Assembly (NCBI GenBank): GCA_023396795.1
Contig: JAEWUY010000069.1
Coordinates: 1-23,837, forward strand
Source: Bacillota bacterium
Lineage (GTDB): Bacteria > Bacillota_I > Bacilli_A > RFN20 > CAG-826
Reading direction: 5' to 3'
DNA length: 23,837 nt
Part shown: one piece after another, positions 1-6,198 of the stretch
Layout: every line of letters begins with the position of its first letter
Position numbering within the stretch: the first letter of the stretch is position 1
The notes under the pieces: model-generated
The model's database searches: none
What the model saw: only the letters and a program-made list of their open reading frames with translations
What the model was told of the DNA's origin: nothing
Translations under genes and position numbers: made by a program

Positions 1-547
1 GTGTCTGCCATTGCAATAAAATTTTATCAATTGAGCGAAGCGACTTCTTATTTTTCCCAACAGCCTCTTTAAGAGCGTTAATAATCATCTCATCGCTATA
101 GCCGAAATTAACCCATTCATTAATAATGGAAAATTCCAGAGGAGAAAGTGTTCGTCCTAATTCTTTTTCAAACACTTCATAAATGTTTTTTAAGGTGGCG
201 TTACGGGTTGTTGAAGAATTCGTTTCTTGTTCTTTTGCTAAAGCAAGTTGGAATTCTTTATACAGTTTCTTACGCAATGGCTTAAGGGAAGTTTTAATAT
301 TTTTATTCGTTGTTTCGTATTCTAACAATCCGCGATTTATTAAACGCACTAAAATCTTATCAATAATATCAGTTGAAAGATTCATCCGTAAGCTTAACAA
401 ATCGGCCGTTATGAATTTATTTTTTTGTTCAAGGAGATGGTCAACAACAAGAACAACGGCAAGTTCGTTTTCATCAAGGCCAATTTTTTTATAATGCTCG
501 ATTAATAAGTAACGAAAGTCGAGAGCTTCCATTGAAATTGTGTCCAT
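1..547 (-). CDS. dnaD: DnaD-type replication initiation protein, 3' end cut by window edge
   Basis: The open frame runs from an ATG at 547 to the window edge, giving 182 residues without a stop. The start has a good ribosome binding site (AAGGAG, 5 nt before the ATG). The N-terminal half (about residues 10-90) reads like the DnaD winged-helix domain, and the C-terminal part carries the DnaD/DnaB_2 signature: LSPLEFSIINEW, then a helix, then LRSIDKILLQWQ, which matches the usual family ending 'IDKIL.EW'. In Firmicutes DnaD helps load the replicative helicase at oriC and at restart sites. In Bacillus subtilis the gene lies in the same general chromosome neighbourhood as cca and the cmk-hbs cluster. 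Only a short C-terminal tail should be missing. A DnaD-domain paralogue rather than true DnaD cannot be excluded. Confidence 0.85.
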   Translation of the reverse strand, partial: MDTISMEALDFRYLLIEHYKKIGLDENELAVVLVVDHLLEQKNKFITADLLSLRMNLSTDIIDKILVRLINRGLLEYETTNKNIKTSLKPLRKKLYKEFQLALAKEQETNSSTTRNATLKNIYEVFEKELGRTLSPLEFSIINEWVNFGYSDEMIINALKEAVGKNKKSLRSIDKILLQWQT

Positions 548-574
548 AGCTTCTCCTTAGCAAAAATATCTTAC

Positions 575-596
575 CACGCTTAGCGTGACGCGTCAC
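575..596. repeat. Two overlapping palindromes after cca
   Basis: The 12-bp perfect palindrome GTGACGCGTCAC (585-596) overlaps a second inverted repeat, CACGC-TTA-GCGTG (575-587). They fill most of the 50-bp gap between the stop of cca and the start of dnaD. In the minus-strand RNA they could fold as small hairpins, but the T run (TTTTT) follows about 8 nt after the stem, so this is at best a poor intrinsic terminator. Role unknown. Confidence 0.5.
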
Positions 597-597
597 A

Positions 598-1203
598 TCA
601 CTTTTGTTTCTTTTCTTCTTCTTTGACCTTGTCGGGATTTAGTCGCGCAAGAAGGTGTCGGCACTTATTCATTGCTGCTAGTGTATTGGGTTCAATCGTA
701 AAATTGAGCTTTTTGGCAAACCGTTCGGCTCGTAAAATACGGAGAGGATCTTCTATAAGACGTTTTTCTGGGTCACCAATAAGACGAATAATGCCATTTT
801 TAAGATCTTCAAGACCATTAGCAAAATCATGAATTTGATACTGACGATCAATATATAAGGCATTAATAGTAAAATCACGGCGGCGGTAATCTTCACTGAT
901 TTGTGAAACATAACGAATGCTGCTCGGGTGTCGAAAATCTTCGTAATCGCCTTCGACACGAAGCGTCACAATATCAACTTTCTGTCGATTATAAAGCAAA
1001 GATATTGTCCCAAATTTAGCGAATGTATAATCAGCCTCTGGTAAAAACTTTGCCATCTGATCAGGTGTAGCGTCTGTTGCAAAATCATAGTCAAAAACTT
1101 TTCGACCGAGCAAGTAATCGCGAGATGTCCCTCCGACGATATATAAAGCATAGCCATGTTTAATAAATAAATCGGCGAGATTTTCAAAAATGCTTTTATC
1201 CAT
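598..1203 (-). CDS. cca: Short CCA-adding enzyme / poly(A) polymerase family nucleotidyltransferase (head domain only)
   Basis: Family assignment is clear from the class II nucleotidyltransferase motifs, numbered from the ATG at 1203: GGTSRDYLLGR with the metal-binding pair D38-Y-D40, a third carboxylate in KVDIVTLR (D77), RRDFTINAL (108-116), DFANGLEDL (126-134) and the nucleotide-selecting EDPLR (151-155). These enzymes add CCA to tRNA 3' ends, or poly(A) tails. The protein is only 201 residues; bacterial CCA enzymes are usually about 380-450. It stops near motif E (LNPDKVKEE) in a lysine/glutamate-rich tail, so the neck, body and tail domains that hold tRNA are absent. No frameshifted remainder is possible, because dnaD begins 50 bp later. 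The longer frame from a TTG at 1254 is rejected because it starts inside the hup terminator. The ATG at 1203 has no obvious ribosome binding site. It could be a true minimal enzyme or a truncated gene. Confidence 0.8.
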   Translation of the reverse strand: MDKSIFENLADLFIKHGYALYIVGGTSRDYLLGRKVFDYDFATDATPDQMAKFLPEADYTFAKFGTISLLYNRQKVDIVTLRVEGDYEDFRHPSSIRYVSQISEDYRRRDFTINALYIDRQYQIHDFANGLEDLKNGIIRLIGDPEKRLIEDPLRILRAERFAKKLNFTIEPNTLAAMNKCRHLLARLNPDKVKEEEKKQK

Positions 1204-1231
1204 GGATAAATTGTATACATTTATGAGCAAT

Positions 1232-1259
1232 AAAAAAAGGTCGGCTTCCACCAACCTTT
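1232..1259 (-). terminator. Intrinsic terminator of hup
   Basis: On the minus strand, AAAGGTTGG (1259-1251) pairs with CCGACCTTT (1244-1236): a 9-bp stem with one G-T pair and a 6-nt loop, running into seven Ts. It begins 16 nt after the hup stop and separates hup from cca. Confidence 0.9.
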
Positions 1260-1274
1260 AAAAAATTAAATAAA

Positions 1275-1547
1275 TTAATTAACTTTTTCTTTCAATGACT
1301 TTGAAGGCTTGAATGAAACGGTGTGGCTAGCCGGAATTTTAATTTTAACTCCGGAAGTCGGATTTGTTCCGATACGAGCAGCCCGTTTTTTGTTTTCAAA
1401 GACGCCGAAACCTGAAAGTTTAACGGATTCTTTTTTAACAAGAGCTTTCTCGATGAGATTTAATAATGCCTCGACAGCAGCCTCGGCTTGACGTTTGGAA
1501 AGATCAGCTTCTTCAGCGACCGATAAAATAAGATCAGCTTTGTTCAT
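1275..1547 (-). CDS. hup: DNA-binding protein HU
   Basis: A 90-residue protein, the normal HU length, starting MNKADLILSVAEEADLSKRQ, with the family core GFGVFENKKRAARIGTNP in the DNA-binding arm and the ending SFKPSKSLKEKVN. HU is the abundant histone-like dimer that bends and compacts the nucleoid. The ATG at 1547 has a strong ribosome binding site (AAAGGAG). The gene appears to be a single transcription unit: it has its own promoter (1576-1604) and a strong terminator (1232-1259). It follows gpsA and der as in other Firmicutes. IHF is unlikely because Firmicutes generally lack it and the sequence is closer to HU. Confidence 0.97.
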   Translation of the reverse strand: MNKADLILSVAEEADLSKRQAEAAVEALLNLIEKALVKKESVKLSGFGVFENKKRAARIGTNPTSGVKIKIPASHTVSFKPSKSLKEKVN

Positions 1548-1575
1548 ATAAATTTCTCCTTTGGATTCTTACTAA

Positions 1576-1604
1576 AAAGTAGCACAGCACAAAATAAATA
1601 TCAA
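1576..1604 (-). promoter_or_regulatory. Candidate hup promoter with extended -10
   Basis: Minus strand: -35 TTGATA (1604-1599), 17-bp spacer, -10 TACTTT (1581-1576) preceded by TGC, an extended -10 element. It lies in the 69-bp gap between gpsA and hup, about 30 bp before the start codon. The -10 is a poor match, so the TG element would matter. Confidence 0.6.
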
Positions 1605-1616
1605 CAAATTTGCCTT

Positions 1617-2618
1617 TTAATCTTCTTCTTTTAAAGGTCGCTTCATAAGTGAAGAAATAACCTGTGATGGTCGAGCATTTTGAAATAAAACCGAATAGAT
1701 AGCTTCAACAATTGGAAGAGTGAGGTTTGCTTTAAGCGCCAGTTCATGAATTACACGCGCCGTACGAACTCCTTCAACTGTCTTTGTGTTTTCTTGATGA
1801 AATCTTTGGCTTGAATCGTCTTTGCCAATCATAAATCCCGCTTGATAATTGCGAGAATGTTTAGACCCGCAAGTAACGATAAGGTCGCCAATTCCTGTTA
1901 ACCCTAAATATGTTTGAGTGCGAGCATGATAATGCTTGCCCAGTTTGACCATCTCGTTTAAACCTCGAGTAATAAGGGCGGCTTTCGCATTATCACCTAA
2001 ACCTAAACCATCAATTATTCCAGCCGCAATCGCAATACAATTTTTCATTGCTGTGGCATACTCCGCACCGATTTCGTCCTTAAGGACGTAAACACGAAAA
2101 TAGTCATTGGAAAAGGCACTTTGGACTAAAATAGCGGCAGCTTTATTTCTTGAAACAGCGGTTATTAAAGTTAAATTCCGTAAAATAACTTCCTCGGCAT
2201 GTGAAGGGCCCAATAGCGAGACTACAGCTTGAAGTTTATGCTTAGGTACAATGTGTCGAATCGTCTCCGACATACGTAATCGCGTATCTGGGTCAAAACC
2301 TTTGGCGGTGTTGACAATAATTGTTTTCTTATTAAGATAGGGAACGATTTTCAGCAACACTTCAGCGATTGCGTTTGTTGGCACGCTTAATAATATTAAA
2401 TCGACATCCAAGACAATATCGGAGATACTTTCTGTAGCTTGAATCTTGGCGTCTAAATAGACACTATTTCCAAAATAAAAAGTATTTTGATGAGAATTAT
2501 TTATATCGTCAACTTGGTTTTTTTCACGACCATACAAAATTACATCGTGACCATTATCGACGAGTACTTGCGCTAAGGCTGTCGCCCACGTACCTGTTCC
2601 AGCAATGCCAACTTTCAA
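1617..2618 (-). CDS. gpsA: Glycerol-3-phosphate dehydrogenase [NAD(P)+]
   Basis: Makes sn-glycerol 3-phosphate from dihydroxyacetone phosphate, the backbone for membrane phospholipids; cytosolic. The 333-residue length is normal. The N-terminal dinucleotide-binding loop is GIAGTGTWATAL (residues 4-15); the catalytic lysine is in AMKNCIAIAAG (K192); the C-terminal substrate-binding segment includes DNAKAALITRGLNEM (209-223). The start is a TTG one base after the stop of der, with GGGAG upstream as a probable ribosome binding site, so translation is probably coupled to der. The order cmk-der-gpsA-hup is a well-known Firmicutes arrangement. Confidence 0.96.
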   Translation of the reverse strand: MKVGIAGTGTWATALAQVLVDNGHDVILYGREKNQVDDINNSHQNTFYFGNSVYLDAKIQATESISDIVLDVDLILLSVPTNAIAEVLLKIVPYLNKKTIIVNTAKGFDPDTRLRMSETIRHIVPKHKLQAVVSLLGPSHAEEVILRNLTLITAVSRNKAAAILVQSAFSNDYFRVYVLKDEIGAEYATAMKNCIAIAAGIIDGLGLGDNAKAALITRGLNEMVKLGKHYHARTQTYLGLTGIGDLIVTCGSKHSRNYQAGFMIGKDDSSQRFHQENTKTVEGVRTARVIHELALKANLTLPIVEAIYSVLFQNARPSQVISSLMKRPLKEED

Positions 2619-2619
2619 C

Positions 2620-3930
2620 TTATTTACGCTCCCGCAAAATAATTTTTATTGGTGTTCCTTCAAACGAAAATGACTCGCGAAGACGATTTTCAATGAATCG
2701 CAAATACGAAAAATGAGCATACTTGGGTCGATTGACAAATAAAACAAAAGTTGGTGGTCGAACATCGACTTGGTTAGCAAAATAAATTCTTAATCTCCCA
2801 CCTTCAAAAAGTGGAGCGGGATTCATAACTTGGGCATCTTGAATAATTTCATTAAGAACACTTGTTTGAATACGACGACTATAAGCTTCATTTACTAAAT
2901 CAAGAGCTTGGAATATCGTATCGATTCGGTTTTTATCTTTCGCCGATACAAAAACAATGGGGGCGTATTCCAAAAATTTAAACTCTTTACGCACCTTCTT
3001 GGTAAAGTCTGTCATCGCCGTTTGACTACGCGCTATAAGATCCCACTTATTAACAACTAGGATAACGGCTTTATTTAATTCCATTGCGTATCCAACAATG
3101 TGTTTGTCTTGTTCAAGAATCCCTTGCTCGGCATCAATAACAAGCATAACAATTTCGGAACGCTCAATTGCCGCTAAAGCTCGTAATGCGGCATACTTAT
3201 CAACTGCTTCATAAATGCGTCCGCGCTTTTTTAAACCCGCCGTATCAATGACAACATACTGCTTATCATCGCGAACAAATTTCGTGTCAATTGCATCACG
3301 TGTCGTCCCTTCAATTTCTGAAACAATCACGCGGTTCTGGCCTAAAATTGCATTAGATAATGAGGATTTGCCGACATTTGGACGCCCAATAATTGAAAAA
3401 ACGATTTCACTTTCATCGTATTTTGTATCTTTACTATCCGGTAAGTTTTTGACAATCTTATCAAGGAGATCGCCAATGCCAATTCCATGAGCGCCACTAA
3501 CCGGAAGCGGTTCACCGAGCCCTAAAGAATTGAATTCATAAACATCACCAATTCGACTAATATCATCAATTTTATTGACGGCTAAAATGACAGGTTTTTT
3601 TGATTTAAAAAGAATTTTAGCAATTTCGCGATCGTCGTTGGTAATGCCAACTTGCCCATCAACAACATAAACAATTAAATCGGCTTCCTCAATAGCAATT
3701 TGAGCTTGGGCTCTAATTTGTTCTTGAAAAGGTCGATTGGCGAGTTCAATACCGCCCGTATCGATGACACGAAATTCCTTTGTTAGCCAAGAAGCGGATG
3801 CATATAAGCGATCACGCGTAACGCCAGGTTGGTCATCAATTATCGATTTTCTTGTGCCAACGATGCGATTAAAAACTGTCGATTTTCCGACATTGGGACT
3901 ACCGATGATTGCAACAATTCCAATTGGCAT
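2620..3930 (-). CDS. der: Ribosome biogenesis GTPase Der (EngA)
   Basis: Der is a double-GTPase needed for maturation of the 50S subunit. Two complete G domains are visible: the first P-loop is GSPNVGKS (residues 10-17), with DTGG and NKID motifs following; the second has GRPNVGKSS, an EGTTRD switch, DTAG and NKWD. A KH-like C-terminal domain follows. The first P-loop has Ser where most Der proteins have Arg (GRPNVGKS), a mild variation. I chose the ATG at 3930 (436 residues, normal length) over an upstream TTG at 3945 because GTGAGG sits 6 nt before it and the start then lies one base after the cmk stop. It is therefore the second gene of a coupled cmk-der-gpsA unit. Confidence 0.97.
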   Translation of the reverse strand: MPIGIVAIIGSPNVGKSTVFNRIVGTRKSIIDDQPGVTRDRLYASASWLTKEFRVIDTGGIELANRPFQEQIRAQAQIAIEEADLIVYVVDGQVGITNDDREIAKILFKSKKPVILAVNKIDDISRIGDVYEFNSLGLGEPLPVSGAHGIGIGDLLDKIVKNLPDSKDTKYDESEIVFSIIGRPNVGKSSLSNAILGQNRVIVSEIEGTTRDAIDTKFVRDDKQYVVIDTAGLKKRGRIYEAVDKYAALRALAAIERSEIVMLVIDAEQGILEQDKHIVGYAMELNKAVILVVNKWDLIARSQTAMTDFTKKVRKEFKFLEYAPIVFVSAKDKNRIDTIFQALDLVNEAYSRRIQTSVLNEIIQDAQVMNPAPLFEGGRLRIYFANQVDVRPPTFVLFVNRPKYAHFSYLRFIENRLRESFSFEGTPIKIILRERK

Positions 3931-3931
3931 A

Positions 3932-4600
3932 TTATGCCTCACCAATTTTTCTTTTGATAATATCTAAAACAGCTTCCACTGCTTCTTCAATACTTAAAAA
4001 AGATGTATCGAGCAATACTGAGTCTGGAGCGGGTTTTAATGGTGCAAAATCACGGTGCGAATCAATATAGTCGCGACGACGAACATCTTCTTCTACTTCT
4101 GCTAATGTACAAACAATGCCTTTGGCAATATTCTCTTCGTAGCGACGTACCGCTCGTGTTGGAACATCGGCAATTTGAAAAATCTTGACGTCAGCGTCCG
4201 GTAAAACATAAGTGCCAATATCACGACCATCCATAACTACGGAACGACGTTTTGCCATTTTTCTTTGCAAATCCACTAAGGCTAAGCGAATGGCTTTATA
4301 TGAAGCAATATAAGAAACATTCGCCGATACTTGGGGTTCACGAATTACTTTTGAAACATCTTCGCCACAGCACATTACTCGTCCATCGCTAAGTAATTCA
4401 ATATCAACTTGGGGAATTAAAGAGCAACTGGCTTGTTCGTCTTTGGGATCGAGTCCTTTTTTCATTACATAATATGTAAAAGCCCGATACATAGCACCGG
4501 TGTCAATATAAGTAAACCCAAGAGCTTGGGCGACTTTTTTGGCAACTGTTGATTTTCCAGCAGCAGCTGGTCCGTCAATCGCAATTGTAACTTTTTTCAT
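3932..4600 (-). CDS. cmk: Cytidylate kinase
   Basis: Phosphorylates CMP and dCMP to the diphosphates in pyrimidine salvage and RNA turnover; cytosolic. From the ATG at 4600 the protein is 222 residues, typical of Cmk. The P-loop is IDGPAAAGKSTVAKKVA (G10-S17), followed by YIDTGAMYRAFTYY, and the characteristic MDGRDIGTYVLPDADVKIF and RRDYIDSHRDFAPLKPAPDS segments near the C-terminus. The ATG at 4600 has AAGGAG at the right distance; a longer frame from a TTG at 4624 would place that site inside the gene and is rejected. It lies 10 bp after the upstream membrane-protein gene and one base before der. Confidence 0.97.
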   Translation of the reverse strand: MKKVTIAIDGPAAAGKSTVAKKVAQALGFTYIDTGAMYRAFTYYVMKKGLDPKDEQASCSLIPQVDIELLSDGRVMCCGEDVSKVIREPQVSANVSYIASYKAIRLALVDLQRKMAKRRSVVMDGRDIGTYVLPDADVKIFQIADVPTRAVRRYEENIAKGIVCTLAEVEEDVRRRDYIDSHRDFAPLKPAPDSVLLDTSFLSIEEAVEAVLDIIKRKIGEA

Positions 4601-4610
4601 AACGGGCTCC

Positions 4611-4961
4611 TTATTTAAAAGCAATTATACCAAGGATGACAACGCCAATCAGTAAAACGAGTAAAATAGATAGCAAAATAATAATACGAAGAGTTTCTTT
4701 TCGCTTCTGTTGTTCGATAGGGGTAAGTTTCTGCTCATTTTCTTCTGTTGGAGTATCATCTAGACCCGCCATAATCTCATCAATGCTTACTTCAATCGTT
4801 GAGCGAGATTCTTTTGAAACTTCGTCTACTGCAGTTCCAAAACGAGTAACATTAATTCGTGAACTTGCTGGCGTTGCGTTTGAAAAAGAGGGTTGATCAG
4901 GCATGCGGGCAATTTCTGCGCGCAATTTTTGATACTTCTCAACGCGGGTTAATGTTCTCAA
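4611..4961 (-). CDS. Tail-anchored membrane protein of unknown function
   Basis: I do not recognise this 116-residue protein. The N-terminal ~90 residues are hydrophilic and charged, with a basic beginning (MRTLTRVEKYQKLRAEIARM), a Ser/Thr-rich middle and an acidic stretch before a basic linker (QQKRKET). Residues about 91-115 form one strongly hydrophobic segment (IIILLSILLVLLIGVVILGI) that reaches almost to the C-terminus, so the protein is probably inserted with its bulk in the cytoplasm. The start is a TTG at 4961 with AGTAGGA 8 nt upstream; no better ATG exists nearby. It is the first gene of the cmk-der-gpsA unit and diverges from ferredoxin. The position suggests co-expression with housekeeping genes, but no function can be read from it. 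Confidence 0.7.
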   Translation of the reverse strand: MRTLTRVEKYQKLRAEIARMPDQPSFSNATPASSRINVTRFGTAVDEVSKESRSTIEVSIDEIMAGLDDTPTEENEQKLTPIEQQKRKETLRIIILLSILLVLLIGVVILGIIAFK

Positions 4962-5031
4962 GTTGTCGTCCTACTTACTGATACATTCTAATATAAATTA
5001 GAAATCATTTATAGTACAAAATGATAAAACC

Positions 5032-5060
5032 TTGCATAAAAGACTATTAAATATTATAAT
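5032..5060 (+). promoter_or_regulatory. Ferredoxin promoter
   Basis: -35 TTGCAT (5032-5037), 17-bp spacer, consensus -10 TATAAT (5055-5060), 26 bp before the fer start codon. A ribosome binding site GGAGGA follows at 5071-5076. This is the clearest sigma-A-type promoter in the window. Confidence 0.85.
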
Positions 5061-5086
5061 TTCGAAAGTTGGAGGACATTGGATAA

Positions 5087-5272
5087 ATGGCTAAAAAAGT
5101 AAGAATTGACCGTGATGCTTGCATTGGATGTGGTCTTTGCGTTTCTGTAATGCCTGAAGTGTTTGAATTTGATGACGAGGGCAAAGCCCGCGTTCACACT
5201 CAACCTGCTGAAGGTGTTGAAGTTGAAGTTGCAAACGATTGCCCCACCGGCGCAATTATCGTCGAAGACTAA
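5087..5272 (+). CDS. fer: Single-cluster [4Fe-4S] ferredoxin
   Basis: A 61-residue electron carrier. The cluster ligands are the CxxCxxC set C12, C15 and C18 (ACIGCGLC) plus C52 in NDCPTGAI; there is no second CxxCxxC, so it binds one cluster. The acidic body (FEFDDEGKA and the VEVEVANDCP tail) fits small Bacillus-type ferredoxins. It has its own promoter and ribosome binding site and ends in a strong bidirectional terminator shared with ribU. It is the only convincing plus-strand gene here. A fer-ribU neighbourhood is also found in Bacillus. The Suf proteins encoded near the other end of the window could supply its cluster, which is inference. Confidence 0.95.
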   Translation: MAKKVRIDRDACIGCGLCVSVMPEVFEFDDEGKARVHTQPAEGVEVEVANDCPTGAIIVED

Positions 5273-5292
5273 ACGTCAATTGCTTAATAAAG

Positions 5293-5321
5293 AAAAGTTG
5301 CCTAACTGGGCAACTTTTTTT
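5293..5321. terminator. Bidirectional terminator between fer and ribU
   Basis: AAAAGTTGCC (5293-5302) pairs with GGCAACTTTT (5309-5318) with a 6-nt loop, and a T run follows on the plus strand (5315-5321). On the minus strand the stem is followed by TTTTCTTTA. It can stop both convergent genes. The ribU stop codon (TAG, 5304-5302) lies at the edge of the loop, so the last ribU codons form part of the hairpin. Confidence 0.92.
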
Positions 5322-6006
5322 CTTCAAATTGAACCATAAAGCGATGAATGCTTTTGTAAACCATGAAAGTTAAAATAACGACCATCGTATTTTTTAAAAG
5401 GTTAAATGGTACAATCGCCAAAAACCCTAAGGACCAACCGATATTCTTAACAGCGGGATTGGCAAGTTGCGCCATTGCTAAAATAGCGGCTTCCGGAAAG
5501 CCCATAACAAACATATAAAACGGAATCATAATGTAGACATTGAAAACTAAGCTAACAATAATTTGAACGATAAATCCAACACTAAAGCCAGCGATAACGC
5601 CTTTAATGTTTCTTTGTCTTTGATATATCAAAGCCGCCGGTACAACAAAAGCCGTACTATAAATTAAATCCGCCCATTCACCGACTGTTAAAGTTGAGGT
5701 AAATGGTAATTTAATAATTGTTTTTACGACAATCGCACAAAAAGCACTAAATGGACCATATGCAAAACCAGCGATAAAAAGGGGGATTTCATCAAAATGA
5801 AACTCTAAAAACTGCGGGAAAAAGGGTAAGGGAAATTTTAAAAAGGGAACGATATATAAAATCGCTGACAGCGCCCCAAAAATGGCGATACGGCTCATAA
5901 ACCGCACTAAATCCACTTTATGAAAACGGAAAGGCTTGCCCTCACGTAAAACTACGATGAGCAAGAAACTCCATATAATTAATAATCCAACTAAAGCTGC
6001 TCCCAT
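5302..6006 (-). CDS. ribU: Riboflavin ECF transporter substrate-binding component RibU
   Basis: Membrane S-component that binds riboflavin and works with a shared ECF energising module (T and A subunits), which is not in this window. The core FPLPFFPQFLEFHFDEIPLF and AGFAYGPFSAFCAIVVKTII is the RibU/YpaA signature, followed by several hydrophobic segments and a conserved-looking SLVFNVYIMIPFY. The assignment is strengthened by the FMN riboswitch directly upstream. The protein is 234 residues, longer than the usual ~190-200, because of an extra N-terminal hydrophobic segment (about residues 3-20) before the usual first helix. The ATG at 6006 immediately follows the riboswitch terminator; an internal ATG at 5901 (M36) lacks a ribosome binding site. 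Its C-terminus runs into the shared terminator. Confidence 0.92.
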   Translation of the reverse strand: MGAALVGLLIIWSFLLIVVLREGKPFRFHKVDLVRFMSRIAIFGALSAILYIVPFLKFPLPFFPQFLEFHFDEIPLFIAGFAYGPFSAFCAIVVKTIIKLPFTSTLTVGEWADLIYSTAFVVPAALIYQRQRNIKGVIAGFSVGFIVQIIVSLVFNVYIMIPFYMFVMGFPEAAILAMAQLANPAVKNIGWSLGFLAIVPFNLLKNTMVVILTFMVYKSIHRFMVQFEEKKLPS

Positions 6007-6008
6007 AT

Positions 6009-6030
6009 AAAAAGGTCCTCGTTCAGGACC
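6009..6030 (-). terminator. Riboswitch-controlled terminator / ribosome-site hairpin of ribU
   Basis: Minus strand: GGTCC-T...A-GGACC (6030-6025 with 6019-6014) forms a 6-bp stem and 5-nt loop followed by TTTTT. It is the expression platform of the FMN riboswitch. The 3' arm contains AGGA, the most likely ribosome binding site of ribU, so the hairpin could act on transcription, on translation, or both. Confidence 0.8.
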
Positions 6031-6041
6031 AAAAATGAGAG

Positions 6042-6145
6042 GCTTCTCTCATCCAGACTTTACTGTCGCCTCTAGAAATTAACTAGATCAGCCCGAAGGC
6101 TCGCGGGGTTTACCGCCGGTTGGGAATCAAACCCTGTCCTGAAGC
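6042..6145 (-). promoter_or_regulatory. FMN riboswitch (RFN element)
   Basis: On the minus strand the conserved RFN blocks appear in order: AGGACAGGG, GATTCCCAACCGGCGGT, CCCCGCGAGCC with a UUCG-capped GGGCTGATCTAG stem, AGAGGCGACAGTAAAGTCTGG, then ATGAGAGAAG. P1 is closed by GCTTC (6145-6141) and GAAGC (6046-6042). These are the hallmark sequences of the FMN aptamer. High FMN should favour the downstream terminator and lower ribU expression. Confidence 0.97.
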
Positions 6146-6152
6146 TTAGTCT

Positions 6153-6158
6153 ATTATA
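6153..6158 (-). promoter_or_regulatory. -10 element for the ribU leader
   Basis: A consensus TATAAT on the minus strand lies 8 bp before the start of the riboswitch P1 stem. No convincing -35 is seen at 16-18 bp upstream, where the sequence is TTTTTTT-rich from the end of nnrD. The transcript would begin almost exactly at the riboswitch. Confidence 0.6.
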
Positions 6159-6198
6159 CTACAAAAAAATTAGAGTGGCGATAAAAAACAAAAAGAGA

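Noticed and set aside
183..494. Plus-strand open frame of 103 codons
   Set aside because: It lies antisense within dnaD, which has a matching family signature and a ribosome binding site; no independent support.
598..1203. Frameshift hiding the rest of cca
   Set aside because: I read the other frames downstream; only 50 bp remain before dnaD and none holds a CCA-enzyme C-terminus.
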